Counted from the first letter of the stretch, positions 52,000-64,000 are shown. The stretch is 64,000 nucleotides of DNA from Trematomus loennbergii (GCA_012861695.1 JAAOOA010000130.1:1403851-1467850), one strand, 5' to 3'. Numbers and translations are program-made. Notes: generated from the letters alone by a model not told the origin.

Positions 52000-52871
52000 T
52001 GAAGTAAAAAGATATGATTCTACACTGTATTGAAGTAAACATGTATTATTTTGAATTGTATTTTAGTGAACATGTATAGTTTGAACTGTTTTAGGTAATC
52101 ACAAACGGGTTTTGATAATCACTTAGAAAAAGAATGTTATTCTCACTTTTAAATTCACTGACTTAGAGATTCTGTGTGTCACACACCAACATCGCTCCTT
52201 ATCACCCCTAAAAGCCAGATGTTTGTTTTAAGTCATTAAAGACATCGTTAAATAGGTGGAGAAAAGTTTAAATGTCTGAAAAGGGATACTTTATGGGGGA
52301 GGCCCCATGGGAAGGGAATGTGAGGTAGATAGGGTGGAGATAAACGTTGACTTTTGACCTGGTGTAACTTAGGATCTCACGTGCTGGTCAGACCTCTGAT
52401 TGAACCCGGCCAGACGCGAATCCAGCCAATCAGGACACTTGGGGGAGGTGATCAGCTTACACAGCTCCTCCTCACGGACTCTCTGATTCGCTTGGGAGGA
52501 AAATGGGAAGGAAGAGTGACAGATCTCCGCCCCAAAAATAGATATGAATACTGATGTTTTTGAGTGTAAAAATGCTTCTGGTTTGTTGAAAGCTGGTGCT
52601 AGAAGACGGTAAACCGCATCACAAACCTGGAGTCCATACTTCTCGTTTTCTGAAAGCTGGTCTGTCTACCTGTAAAACCGCGTCACAAACCTGAAGCCCG
52701 GAGTACTCGAGTACTCTGTATAACTTGTATATGTGTTTGGTTTCCTACTAGAAGTAAACTCAGATAATTTGTTATAACTTTGATTCCGGTGTTTTCAATT
52801 CCTTTCTTAATTTAATAGAGATCCAGCCTCATCCAACGAACGGCGCGTAGCAGAGGTGTTCTGCTCCAACA
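52000..52871 (+). repeat. 5' LTR
   Basis: 872 bp. By eye it differs from the 3' LTR by about one substitution and three small indels (one of 9 bp), which points to a recent insertion. Confidence 0.9.
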
Positions 52872-53827
52872 AGTGGTGACTCCCGACGTGATGAGCTGAT
52901 CTCTAGAAAGGGACACCGATAGCCAGGGGACAGAATCCAGTCCAGGGGGAGGACACAGAGATACTGGTGACAACTAACCAATGGCATATACAAAAGGTGA
53001 GCAGACACCTGTTTTGACTATCAAAAATCTGTGATTGATTATACTAAAAATTTAGAGTTGTCAGCAGCGTTCTCAGTGTTCTTAGTCACGGTGGGAAATA
53101 CAATACATATTACAAGTTGGGGATATTGGGGAAGTGCTTAGAGAAGGGTATTCAGTCCTGGACCTAGAGCAAAAATAGTGTTTGAGAGAGGCGGGTAGGT
53201 TAGTCCCGGCCCTTCACTCACTAAATACGAAGACTGTAAAGGCTGTAAAAGAAGTATAGGTTAAATTCCCCGTAAGTCAAAATAACATTGATTAATACGG
53301 TTACTTTGCAGTGCTTCTATTAAAGACTACGAAGGTGTAAAAAACAGAAGGGTTAAATTCCCCGCAGATCATGATAAGATTGATTAATGCGGTTACCTTT
53401 CGTGGTGCTTTAAATGTATAAAATGTCTGTAATTGTTATATGGTGGGTGATAGAGGAGGAGAGAGACGCGACCTCCAACTAATTATTTGGAACGACCGAA
53501 TCTCATCACAAAACTGTTGTGGGGATAATCAGGCTCATTAAACGTGACGATAAAGAGATTTTGTTGACTGAGTTTTAACTCCTGGCCTGAAGTCGCAATC
53601 GCCGTGAGGGGATTGTAGAAGCTTGCTTCTGGAAGTCACGCTATCTGTTGAAATAAACATCGCACAATAAAAATTTGCCTGACTGTAATATGATAAGGTA
53701 TGAAAAGCTCTGTGTGATTTTTTTAAGTCAAATCTGTGTAATACTTGAGAGACAAATCCAGTAAAAAGAACTGTGGGTAAAGAATTGCAGAAGACATAGA
53801 GACAGAGAGCAACAAGCAGGTGGTATA
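52872..53827 (+). other. ERV leader region
   Basis: Begins with the primer-binding site. No open frame of note. Confidence 0.5.
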
Positions 53828-54181
53828 ATGTCTGAGACCCTACCTCCACCCTACGGAGATAATAGCTCACAAATGCCACTTATGAGTATCCCATCTAATA
53901 CTCCTAAAAGAAAACACATTGTTAGACCTGATATTCAGGGAAAAGGAATGTTGGAAATAGTAATGGCAGATATTGAAAATCTTAAACTGGATCAACCAAC
54001 CATGTTAGTGAACCCTGCTAATATGGAGCTAAAACAGAGCGATAATATGATAAGGACTATTAAACTGACCCCTTTTTGGAAATGGGATTTTCCGTTACAC
54101 AACAGAAGACTCAATTCAGGCCTTAAAGAACGCTTTACAAACAAGTCAGGGAGAGTTAATGTGGTGCTATGTTGCTCATGA
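53828..54181 (+). pseudogene. ERV coding remnant, possibly Gag-like
   Basis: A 117-codon frame with a PPPY motif near its start, a motif used by retroviral Gag as a late domain. A second frame overlaps it at 54159-54371, so the region is disrupted. Position after the leader fits gag, but no matrix, capsid or zinc knuckle could be recognised; an Env leader is an alternative. Confidence 0.3.
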
Positions 54182-54949
54182 GGGAGCTTACACTTTTGGG
54201 AAGAGATCTCCCCCTTTCTCTGCTCCTGAGGTGCTGCAGACAGACGCAGCACACAGGGTCAAAGACAGGCATGACCTCTGGAGAGGAAGAAAATCTAAAT
54301 CTGAACAGACCACAGAGCCCATTAAAAGGTTTTATGGCCTCAACACAGAGAGGAAGATCTGGAGATTGTAAGGAACTCTCCCAAACTACCCACCCCCACC
54401 CCATCACAAGGGGAAGAGTTTTGCTCTCACCAATAAACAAATCATCTCTTAACCAAGTCAGATTTCAGATAGCCATAGCTCCAGTTGTTAAGAAAAGAGG
54501 GAGATTCAAAAAGTTATCAATAATTGCCCAGTATATTAAATAAATACAAACGAACACGTATCAATATAAGTCAGATAATATAGACGAGGTCAATCATGGA
54601 AGAAGGCTGACATTTAATGCCTGATATATAAGTAATAGTAATAATAAATATATAGCTGATATTAAATAACTGATGTATAAGGCTCGATATTTCTGAAAAT
54701 AAGAACACCGTTAACGGCGTTCTATTTCAGAAAAAGGGGGAAAAGGATAGGATATACATCAGACAATATGTATGTGAGATTATTACGTTTTTAGGAGAAA
54801 TTTATCAATTTAAAATACTAGTTTTGGTATTTTTTGTTTTTTTGTTTGTTGCTTTTAAGAGAAATTGATACATTTAAAATAATCTAGCTTTGGTTATTTT
54901 TTGTTTTGTTAGTTTGTTCCTTTTTTGTTTATTTTATTGTTTATTTTTT

Positions 54950-55118
54950 TATTTAATTTTTAATTTTTAATTTTAATTTTAATTTTTAATTTTTTTAATT
55001 TTTAATTTTAATTTTTAATTTTTAATTTTTAATTTTTAATTTTAATTTTTAATTTTTAATTTTTAATTTTTAATTTTTAATTTTTAATTTTTAATTTTTA
55101 ATTTTTAATTTTTATTTT
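54950..55118. repeat. TTTTTAA low-complexity array in the ERV
   Basis: Short A/T units (tttttaatt) repeated for about 170 bp; probably expanded within the element. Confidence 0.85.
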
Positions 55119-55254
55119 TGTTTATTATTTTCTGCATAGTCTCTTGTCCACACTCCAGTCTAGTTGGTGCCGCCAATAAACACTAAAGAAGTAGAAAAGA
55201 TGATTTCAAAACCATATTTCCAGCAACTTAAGGGCTTGGTATGAGACTTCTCCA

Positions 55255-55735
55255 CACAGGCTGCTGACGCCAAAAGGGGGACCCGAGAAACACAAGGCCA
55301 ACACAGCAGATTACGTCTGGTTGGAGGGGACCTCCCATGCCGTCCGCCTAGATGGAAAGGGAGACAACTGGTACCACTGGAGCCAGTGTGCGGTCGGGAA
55401 AAACAGCCGCGAGGACCCTAGACGACATCAGAACAGATCTGGCTCTCATCAAGGCAGTCGACCCAGGAGGCGCCATCAGCGGACCAGAGGAGGAGGATCG
55501 GGAGGACATCTCTCCAGCAGTCGACCCGGAAGCCGCCATCAGCGGGCCGGAGGAGGAGGATCGGGACATCTCTCCAGCATCGACCCGGAGGCCGCCATCA
55601 GCGGGCCGGGGGAGAACAATCAGGCCACATCTCTCTAGCAAGCACCCCAGAAGCCGCCGTCAGCGGGCTGGGGGGACGAAGACATGGCAAACCAAGACGG
55701 CACAGGGAACTCCATTTCCCGCTGAAACAGGTTGA
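55255..55735 (+). pseudogene. ERV pol-end-like remnant with GC-rich repeat
   Basis: A short frame has YVWLEGTSHAV then NWYHWSQC, reminiscent of the C-terminal end of retroviral integrase. It runs into a ~60-bp GC-rich tandem repeat (55455-55640, three copies around cgccatcagcgg). No catalytic residues are present. Confidence 0.3.
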
Positions 55736-55745
55736 TATAGCCGGT

Positions 55746-56003
55746 GTGGAACTTTGTCTGAACAATCCATTTTTTGGAGGAACTTTCAACTTTATTTTTA
55801 TATCCCATAAAAAGGGATTTGTATTTTTTTATTCTACAGAACTATGTGTTACCAAAAGAGGGAAAAGTATGATAATGTCTTTTCTAATTTCTGTGGCTAC
55901 TTTTATTGCCATTTTAGTGACATGTGGTTGTTGTTGTGTGCCTTGTATCTGCTCATTGTGTGTTAGACTCATCAGTTCCACCATTGAGGGAAGAATATGC
56001 TGA
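55746..56003 (+). pseudogene. ERV env transmembrane-end remnant
   Basis: Its last ~40 residues are a hydrophobic span followed by a Cys-rich stretch and a short basic tail (CGCCCVPCICSLCVRL), the pattern of a retroviral Env membrane anchor. The surface subunit and fusion region are missing. Confidence 0.45.
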
Positions 56004-56217
56004 CTCAGCCGACAAGGACGAACTTTTTAGACATATTTTATTCTCCCTTTACTGTCATAAGAAGTTATTGTTGGGGATTGATTCCTAACAGTTTAAAGTG
56101 CTCTACCTCCCGGCTTCTGATGGATTTATATGAATATTGGGACACAGTAAAAATGATGTCAGTGGTAATGTTTCAAATGCTATATGTTGATCTCGTGAGG
56201 TGAGATCAAAAGGGGAT

Positions 56218-57080
56218 TGAAGTAAAAAGATATGATTCTACACTGTATTGAAGTAAACATGTATTATTTTGAATTGTATTTTAGTGAACATGTATAGTTT
56301 GAACTGTTTTAGGTAATCACAAACGGGTTTTGATAATCAAGAATGTTATTCTCACTTTTAAATTCACTGACTTAGAGATTCTGTGTGTCACACACCAACA
56401 TCGCTCCTTATCACCCCTAAAAGCCAGATGTTTGTTTTAAGTCATTAAAGACATCGTTAAATAGGTGGAGAAAAGTTTAAATGTCTGAAAAGGGATACTT
56501 TATGGGGGATGCCCCATGGGAAGGGAATGTGAGGTAGATAGGGTGGAGATAAACGTTGACTTTTGACCTGGTGTAACTTAGGATCTCACGTGCTGGTCAG
56601 ACCTCTGATTGAACCCGGCCAGACGCGAATCCAGCCAATCAGGACACTTGGGGGAGGTGATCAGCTTACACAGCTCCTCCTCACGGACTCTCTGATTCGC
56701 TTGGGAGGAAAATGGGAAGGAAGAGTCGACAGATCTCCGCCCCAAAAATAGATATGAATACTGATGTTTTTGAGTGTAAAAATGCTTCTGTTTGTTGAAA
56801 GCTGGTGCTAGAAGACGGTAAACCGCATCACAAACCTGGAGTCCATACTTCTCGTTTTCTGAAAGCTGGTCTGTCTACCTGTAAAACCGCGTCACAAACC
56901 TGAAGCCCGGAGTACTCGAGTACTCTGTATAACTTGTATATGTGTTTGGTTTCCTACTAGAAGTAAACTCAGATAATTTGTTATAACTTTGATTCCGGTG
57001 TTTTCAATTCCTTTCTTAATTTAATAGAGATCCAGCCTCATCCAACGAACGGCGCGTAGCAGAGGTGTTCTGCTCCAACA
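56218..57080 (+). repeat. 3' LTR
   Basis: 863 bp, ending TGCTCCAACA before the GTAC duplicate. Confidence 0.9.
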
Positions 57081-57194
57081 GTACGGCAAATACAAGTTGC
57101 AACAAGCAGTAGCGCTGAGCAAAGTGACTAGAACGCAACCACACACTTATAAAAAAAAAACACACACTTTATAAAGTCAGGCAACACTAACCAG

Positions 57195-58618
57195 CAGAGG
57201 TGGGAGTAAGTCCTACATGTGCAAGTCATGAGCAAGTCTCAAGTCTTGACCTACAAGTATCAAGCAAGTCCCAAGTCACTGTGGTGAGAGTCAAGCAAGT
57301 CAAGTCAAGTCATACGAAATTCTGATGAATAAGCCCAGTTTCCGCATTTACAGTGGTTATGAAAATGGATTCAACCCACACTATGATCTTCATTACATAC
57401 ACAGTTAATCATTTGAAATCTAATGTAGACCGATGACAATCATATTAGATTAATATTAACCCTTGAACTGCAGACAATATAGCTAGGACTCAGTCAAAAA
57501 GTCTGTTCAAAAAGGCAGAATTCCAGGTAAGAAAATCATATATGGCATTTGCCATTACACATATTTAATTTAAATGTCTGTTAACACTAGAACCGCCAAC
57601 AGCGTCAGCACCTACATAGATATCATTTTCAAATCATTTAATTTGTTCCTCTTCATAATTTCCTTATAAACTAAGTAGGACGATTTAAAACTCAGTTAAT
57701 TGGGTTAATTTTGAAATGGCTTCAGTTTATCATCATAACAGATCAAAAAGTTCAGATTCATTTTACAATAAATCAAGGAATGATGCACTTCTACAAACAA
57801 AAACAACATAATTAAAACATTTAAACAAACTACTAAAAGTAGATGAACTACATTATTCAACAGTTTACAGTAACTTCTGATAATAACACAGGGGAAATAA
57901 ACGAGGCATCTCTTTTCCTCTCTCTCTCTCCCTCTCCTGACAGCCCGTCAGTATCAGGGTTAGTCAAAATGAATCCCTTGGCGGTTCTAGTCTTCATTTA
58001 CCGTTTTGTCTTCTCTTTGCAATGCTTAATCGATTTGAAACCAAGTCTAACGTAGCTTAAACTTAACGTTAGCTTCCTAGCTAACACAATACATTAACGC
58101 ACCTTTCTCTGTGGGTTTTTTTGTAGTGACGAATGAAGTTGGATGTTGTGGATGTCGTGTCACTGATCTTTATGCTGCAGACCCTACATACCGCTGTTCT
58201 CTTCTTATTAGCGTCATCGACAACATAATCCTTGAATCCAAACTTCACTATTTGTGGAGTAACGCTAGCCGCTGCCATGTTAACTGACACTCCTGCCGTC
58301 TAGTGGGTTGCCAGGTTTGCGCGCATGGCGCTATAATCACCCAATCACGTTTTTCGAAAAAACTAAACGTAATATCTCACTACAAAAACAAACGCAAATA
58401 TTTAATTTTAAACAGTCAAGTCCTTTCAAGTAATCTGTCTCAAGCTTAAGTCAAGTCTCAAGTCATGGATACCAAGTCAAAGTCAAGTCAAGTCTTTTAT
58501 CAATGTTAGTCAAGCAAGTCTCAAGTCAAAAAATATGCGACTCGAGTCTGACTCGAGTCACATGACTTGACTCGAGTCTGACTCGAGTCAAGTCATGTGA
58601 CTCGAGTCCCCACCTCTG
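57195..58618 (-). mobile_element. hAT element remnant (U3)
   Basis: Same ends and CTAACCAG flanks (57187-57194, 58619-58626). The BED-finger frame (58290-58081, minus) is open with a few substitutions. Confidence 0.85.
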
Positions 58619-58925
58619 CTAACCAGGCTTCTTGTGATTCTGTTTATTTGTACCTTACTTTGACCATCCGTTCGCTGTTATTGATCATGTGGAGAGCAGG
58701 CAGACGTTTTCCTGTTGTTTTGTATTATAGCAGCTATCGGATGGAATCAATACATGGGCTGCACAAGTTGCCATGTCCTACTTTTTGTTGTTCTTTACGT
58801 TTTTATTAATATATTTTCATACATATTCATACATAGTAGATAGTTTCCGCCAATAATCCCTTTTTTACAATAAAACATTTTTTACAAAAAATAAAATAAA
58901 GACACAACAGAAACCCTTTGCCCTT

Positions 58926-59753
58926 TACTAGTTAACTAGTGAGATACATTTAAATTCAACTAGCAAACTAGCGAGGCTTAAAATGTTCACTTGTAGTACT
59001 AGTGGATCCCAAATGCGCACTAGTCGCACTTGTTGTTCAGAATGCTAATGAGGAGGAGGGGAAATAAGGCATCGAGGTCTCCTATTGGCCCTAAGCTATA
59101 GAGCGCCACCCAGCCCAAATAGTTTATTGAAGAGCTTAAATACACTATGTTTTAATATACAGTCATATGACCATATTTACAAAAATATAAAACAAAAGTA
59201 TTTTTGTAATTATGATCATATGACTGTATATCAAATTAGGTAAGAACATTGAAGACTTTCTTAAAATTAGAAAGTTGCCTTAGGACTGCAGACAGGAATA
59301 TAGATCCTCTTTAAAACATTTTATTAAGCTGCAATTTCAAAGGTACTTGGATTAGAATAGCACGTGATAACAGAGTGACATTAGTGATGGATAGAAAGAG
59401 GAAGTAACCCTCTTCGGATCACAGCTTTGAGAGATCGCCGTGACTTCCGTAAATATTAGTCTAAGGCAAAATATGGAGAGGTTGTTTATCATACAGATCT
59501 ATCGTTATCCTGATTTTAAGATCTGTCCAGTGTTTCTGCTTTATTAATTGCATGAGCACCGCTTATAAAATGTCCCACGATCATATACTTTTGTGTCTCG
59601 AGTGGCGGTGTTCTCACACACAAGTGTACGCACATTCGCACCAACAAAAACACACACACAAATGGAACAAAGCAGAAACAGAAACATGTATTTTTCTAGG
59701 CAAAACACACACTGACTGACTTCTCACGGACAATATGTTAACGGCACTAATGC
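58926..59753. repeat. ACTAGT-rich element (U3, left part)
   Basis: Counterpart of 33632-34450; split by the insertions at 59754-61133 and resuming to 61290. Confidence 0.5.
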
Positions 59754-60648
59754 GGCTTTCACACCAGCTTTTCCCTTTCTAGCTCCTAGCGAGAGCTTTT
59801 CTGGTTCAGCTCCCGTTTCCCTTTTCAGCTCCCGCTCTGTTCACACTGCCCAGAGCTGCCGCTGCTGCGTCATGACGTCACAGTTTACGTTGCTGATTTT
59901 CTCCCACAACAACAACGGGCCGGGGACTGCGTCGGGTCTATGATCGTGTTGCTTTTAATCATACGAAGCCAGATTAAATTAAATAACGACTTCTCCAACC
60001 TTATACTTTTCTCCAGAGTGCCGTGGTTCATTGTTTATTAATGTGTTTCAGCGGCATTTACCGACCGCTGCAGTGCTGCTCTTCCACGGGAGTTTATTCT
60101 CCCGTTAGCTCCGGGTTAGCTCACACGGCTCTAAAGTATTCACTGTCTGACTGTCACACAAGCAGCTGATACATATCCCCAGTTCCCCTTAAGTGAATGT
60201 GTGTCAGTCTGAATTGACGCTGTTCGGCATCACAACGCTGTTATGAAAGTTTCTCTGGTATAACATGGGTGATGTTAGCATAGCAACCGAAGCTAAACTG
60301 ACTACTTGCTAAGCCGTTTTCTACAGGCACATTTTACCGGCGTATTTTTCATTATGATTCTACTTGTGATAGTCGGACATGACAACCTGTACAGCTCATG
60401 TATCTCCACAATGATCAATAACAGCGAACGGATGGTCAAAGTAAGGTTTCCTGCACGCCTCGACGTAAGAGACGCCGCGTCATAGCTCCGAAGCTCTTGC
60501 CTCTGGACCGACAATTTTTTGGAGCTGGAAGTGAACCGCATTCCGGAGCTATGACGCGCCGCCGCTGCGGTGTGAACAGGAAAAACCGGCGCTTTTCAGG
60601 CTCCAGCTCCGAGCAGGAGCTGGAAAAGCGCCGGTGTGAAAGGGGCAT
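59754..60648 (+). mobile_element. TIR element, long copy (U3)
   Basis: Starts TGCGGCTTTCACACCAG and ends GGTGTGAAAGGGGCA, inverted with respect to each other. Nothing is inserted here in U1 or U2. No transposase frame. Confidence 0.65.
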
Positions 60649-60725
60649 ATATACCCGACTGATACCTCACGTCTTCGAGACGTTGCTAAAAACATTGCAG
60701 GAGAATGCCCCCTAAAGCTCTCCCT

Positions 60726-61131
60726 CACATGCCCCTTTCACACCGGCGCTTTGTGAGCTAACCCGGAGCTAACGGGAGAATAAACTCCCGTGGAAGAGCA
60801 GCACTGCAGCGGTCGGTAAATGCCGCTGAAACACATTAATAAACAATGAACCACGGCACTCTGGAGAAAAGTATAAGGTTGGAGAAGTCGTCATTTAATT
60901 TAATCTGGCTTCGTATGATTAAAAGCAACACGATCATAGACCCGACGCAGTCCCCGGCCCGTTGTTGTTGTGGGAGAAAATCAGCAACGTAAACTGTGAC
61001 GTCATGACGCAGCAGCGCCAGCTCTGGGCAGTGTGAACAGAGCGGGAGCTGAAAAGGGAAACCAGAGCTGAACCAGAAAAGCTCTCGCTAGGAGCTAGAA
61101 AGGGAAAAGCGCTGGTGTGAAAGCCGCAACA
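60726..61131 (-). mobile_element. TIR element, short inverted copy (U3)
   Basis: Starts TGCCCCTTTCACACCGG and ends GGTGTGAAAGCCGCA with ACA on both sides. It is the inverse of the first ~400 bp of the long copy with few differences; the middle of the long copy is missing. Confidence 0.65.
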
Positions 61132-61308
61132 GAGCTGAACTGACCAATCAGAATCTGGGTCCCGCCTGCTTCATTTGCATATGGCTGACTAGTCAATGTG
61201 TTGGCCATATGAACGGCAACTAGTTAACTAGTGGATACATATTGCAGCTTACACGTTAACTAGTGAAGGCAAAATGTTCACTAGTTAACTAGTTGAAGCC
61301 TCTTTTAG

Positions 61309-61379
61309 GTGTATATCAGTATGTAGTGTCTCTACTTTAAAGAGTCCTCTCCTGCTGATGTTCAGGTGTATATCAGTAT
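61309..61379 (-). repeat. 57-bp minisatellite (U3, first part)
   Basis: About 1.2 units before an insertion splits the array. Confidence 0.85.
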
Positions 61380-62102
61380 TTATTACATGGCTTAGTTGAA
61401 TACTCGATTCCGATTGGTCAATTTAGAACACGTGACACGTTGTTAATCCAGAACAGACAGACCGCTGTCAAGGATTTATTGACCGTTGTTAAGGACGCTC
61501 ACATCTGCACAAACAAGTCCGGTCGATTGAACTGTATACAGTTTGGCCGAAAAGCAAACTGCATGCAGTTTGCTTTTCTAACTGACAAGACAAGAGCGAC
61601 AAGAAAACAGCGGAGAAGTAACGGGCAGAAACCCTCCTTTTTACGCAGCGGTCCAGACATAGACATCAAACGGCGACACATATTCAGTTGCCAGTTACTT
61701 TGGCATTAGGGCAGGGATATCTAGATACTTTCCAAGGTTTGACATAATGAATTGTGCTAATTTTAAAGCAAGCAACGATGTTTTCAAATCTGTAATCAAA
61801 AAGCTCCGCCTTCCTGCCGTTGCGTTGCTACGTTTTTTTTTCAAACGGTAACAACGGACTATTTTCCTTTGCGGATGCATGTCAATTTAAATCAATACAT
61901 ACAACTATTTTTTAAATCAATAAAATCATTTTCTAAATCCATAAAAGCATTTCAATTAATATTGGGAGTCATATCATTACTTTGTTGAGTATGTGGCCAT
62001 GTAATAATCAGATCTAGATCCCTCCGCTTCGCGTCGGGCTCCTGATCAGCCTGTCGGTGTTCTTTTCCCCATAATGACCGCGTCGCTGCACATTATCCCT
62101 TA
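61380..62102. mobile_element. Unclassified insertion splitting the minisatellite
   Basis: 723 bp absent from U2. ttacatggc near the left end and gccatgtaa at 61995-62003 form an imperfect inverted pair. The open frames (for example 61440-61709) have no domain. Class not determined. Confidence 0.45.
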
Positions 62103-62472
62103 GTAGTGTCTCTACTTTAAAGAGTCCTCTCCTGCTGATGTTCAGGTGTATATCAGTATGTAGTGTCTCTACTTTAAAGAGTCCTCTCCTGCTGATGTTC
62201 AGGTGTATATCAGTATGTAGTGTCTCTACTTTAAAGAGTCCTCTCCTGCTGATGTTCAGGTGTATATCAGTATGTAGTGTCTCTACTTTAAAGAGTCCTC
62301 TCCTGCTGATGTTCAGGTGTATATCAGTATGTAGTGTCTCTACTTTAAAGAGTCCTCTCCTGCTGATGTTCAGGTGTATATCAGTATGTAGTGTCTCTAC
62401 TTTAAAGAGTCCTCTCCTGCTGATGTTCAGGTGTATATCAGTATGTAGTGTCTCTACTTTAAAGAGTCCTCT
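62103..62472 (-). repeat. 57-bp minisatellite (U3, second part)
   Basis: 6.5 units. Confidence 0.9.
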
Positions 62473-62750
62473 GACACAGGGATTTTAGCATTTACAGATC
62501 ATTTACATGCACTAAAACCTTTATAACAAACTACAGGGAAGGGAAAACCCCTAAAAGAATAATAGGGCCTCTTTAAAAACACATGAAAAAAGAAAATGAC
62601 AAGCACAGATACATTTCCCAGATAAAAAGTCTGAATTTTCACAAGATGTTGATCGGTGAAATTAGTCAAATATATAACGAGAGAGTGTTGTATTGTAAAA
62701 ATAAAAATGAAATTATAATGCTTTCTTACACGGCACTGTTAGGAGGATAA
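62473..62750. other. Inter-unit sequence U3/U4
   Basis: Counterpart of 34764-35040. Confidence 0.4.
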
Positions 62751-62762
62751 AGATCTAATCTG

Positions 62763-62938
62763 AGACTGATTTTGACCGGTAGGGTGCAGGATGTGTTGTT
62801 GCGTCTGACTACAGATCATAAAAGATGCCCAGAGGAGGGAACCATGATAACTTATCAGACAGACCTACATTAGAGGATTCCACTTTCTCACATGCACACA
62901 CCTGCATTCAGACATCTTGCAGCGACATCCAGTCAACA
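62763..62938 (+). promoter_or_regulatory. Promoter and non-coding exon 1 of a further unit (U4)
   Basis: TATA-like cataaaag at 62817-62824, paired GATA motif at 62845-62857, donor gtaagt at 62939. It predicts another MLKL-like coding exon beyond the right edge. Confidence 0.5.
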
Positions 62939-63344
62939 GTAAGTTATTGTTTCCTCTCAATATATTTATTAACTTCTGTTAGCTCAACTCTCTCATTTGT
63001 TAGTTTCCTCAATGTCTTTTTTCTTTTTTTGGACTTGCTTCATCAGTTTAAACAAGGATTATGTTTGATTTTATTGTGATGGTGATTTTTAGAGCTGCAA
63101 CAGTAAGTCGCCAACTATTGTGATAATGAATTAATCTTTAATAGTGGTTTTTCGTGCCAAAAATTCAGAAAATACTTTTTTCAGACCCAAATATGGAGTT
63201 TTCCTGCTTTTCTCTAACATATCATAAAGTGAATAGCTTTGGGTGTTGTACTGACGAATAAAAACATTAAGACATCATCTTGGACTTGGAATCGACATTA
63301 TAACTATTTTCGGATATTTTATAGACCAATTACGCTATGAATAT

Positions 63345-63495
63345 AATGACCTCAAAGACACAGACAAAGACCATTAAGAGACACACAATGACCATAAAGA
63401 GACACTACATCTCCACAAAGACACACTAAATGTCCTCAAAGAGACACACAATGTCCTCAAAGACACACACAATGACCACAAAGAGACACACAATG
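63345..63495. repeat. GACCACAAAGACACAC minisatellite (U4)
   Basis: Short array, not interrupted by a LINE. Confidence 0.85.
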
Positions 63496-63864
63496 AACAA
63501 CTATAATGTGCATGTTTGTCAGAAGGAATTGTCATATATTGAAATTATTATATTAATCAGTTAGTAGACTTTATTTTCATCAGATCATCTCTTGTAGCAG
63601 AGTAAAATCAAAGCCAGTTTATTTTGTCTCATAAACTAGTCTCATAAAGTGTATTATCTTTATGATAGGTCTGAGGTGAATATGAGGTTGAGGTTAACAG
63701 CTTTGTCAGTAGTTGAGTTTGGGACAGTGAATCTGTTTCATTCTGTTGGTTGTGGAAGAGCCAGGCTGAGTAAAGTTACGTTTCCAGGGTCAATGGTTGC
63801 AGTCATAAGCTTTGCTGTGCTGCATGTCAAAGGAGTGGCTTCGTTGCTCTTAATGTTAGCTAAC
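63496..63864. other. U4 intron with empty CAACCCAG site
   Basis: Matches 38146-38345 and 38931-39102 joined directly; the element found there in U2 is absent near 63685. Confidence 0.5.
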
Positions 63865-64000
63865 AAAGTCAAAGTCAAAGTCAGCTTTATTGTCAAAAAT
63901 TCTACATGTGTTGTACATCCAGAAATATCTAAATATCGTTTCCCGCAGTCCACAGTGTGACATGTATACATAAAACAAAACGGGCCTAGATAAGCGTGGT
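63865..64000 (-). mobile_element. LINE 3' end, cut by window edge (U4)
   Basis: Begins with the aaagtcaaagtcaaagtc tail also seen at 36386 and 47306, but inserted at a different site (after gttagctaac). Confidence 0.75.

Larger units (their letters stand above)
52000..57080 (+). mobile_element. Endogenous retrovirus, internally deleted
   Basis: Two LTRs starting TGAAG and ending CAACA surround 3.35 kb. Flanking duplication is GTAC (51996-51999, 57081-57084); 4 bp is usual for gammaretrovirus-like integrases. A primer-binding site (52874-52892) resembles the tRNA-Trp 3' end with one extra T, and a purine tract (56208-56217) precedes the 3' LTR. The interior is too short for full gag-pol-env and the frames are broken. 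It is absent from the same place in U1 and U2, where the surrounding sequence is continuous. Confidence 0.9.

Noticed and set aside
54156..54543. Overlapping frames in the retrovirus interior as a functional env or gag
   Set aside because: They are short, overlap in conflicting frames and lack recognisable retroviral domains.

Overview
This is repeat-rich nuclear DNA from a vertebrate, most likely a teleost fish. The signs are a Sushi-ichi-type Ty3/gypsy chromovirus, CR1/L2-type LINE fragments, hAT, PIF/Harbinger-like and TTAA-target elements, an endogenous retrovirus, long GT arrays, and genes split by introns with polypyrimidine-AG acceptors. I see no bacterial operon features, rRNA or tRNA.

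The only host-like genes form one family: six loci and one 3' fragment. By eye, their first ~120 residues match the N-terminal four-helix bundle (HeLo-like, membrane-active domain) of MLKL, the necroptosis executioner. The resemblance rests on leucine-spaced helices, an IEKF-like turn and a block of the type FKDVNERLSD..EELS. In five loci the bundle is followed by heptad coiled-coil repeats and then a C-terminal Cys-x-Ile-Leu, which has the form of a CaaL prenylation signal. None has a kinase or pseudokinase domain, and none is seen elsewhere in the window. The coding part is one exon with a splice acceptor 6 nt upstream of the ATG. Four of the 10-kb units also carry a conserved non-coding exon 1 with promoter. 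The sixth locus (minus strand, 8255-9227) has a Pro/Met-rich 17-residue repeat tail, no CaaX and a one-base frameshift.

Layout. 1-7.7 kb: genes A and B, near-duplicates about 6.5 kb apart, with a decayed type-D/E/F 3' fragment at 1.9 kb and LINE and TTAA elements between them. 8.2-10.3 kb: gene C on the minus strand. 10.6-27.2 kb: no host gene; LINE fragment, GC-rich DIRS-like ORF, and a Ty3/gypsy pol broken by a hAT element and a solo LTR, then several MITEs. 27.2-64 kb: tandem segmental duplication. Units U1 (gene D), U2 (gene E), U3 (gene F) and the start of U4 share exon 1, the MLKL-like exon, an AAGAACC array, a hAT element at the same insertion site and an ACTAGT-rich element; U2 and U3 also share a minisatellite split by a truncated LINE. 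U3 is lengthened by a young endogenous retrovirus and by two inverted copies of a TIR element. Presence or absence of each insertion orders the duplications.

Inference: this is a fast-changing cluster of lipid-anchorable, kinase-less MLKL-like proteins, perhaps effectors, decoys or membrane adaptors in cell death or immunity. The domain match, expression and prenylation are all untested here.
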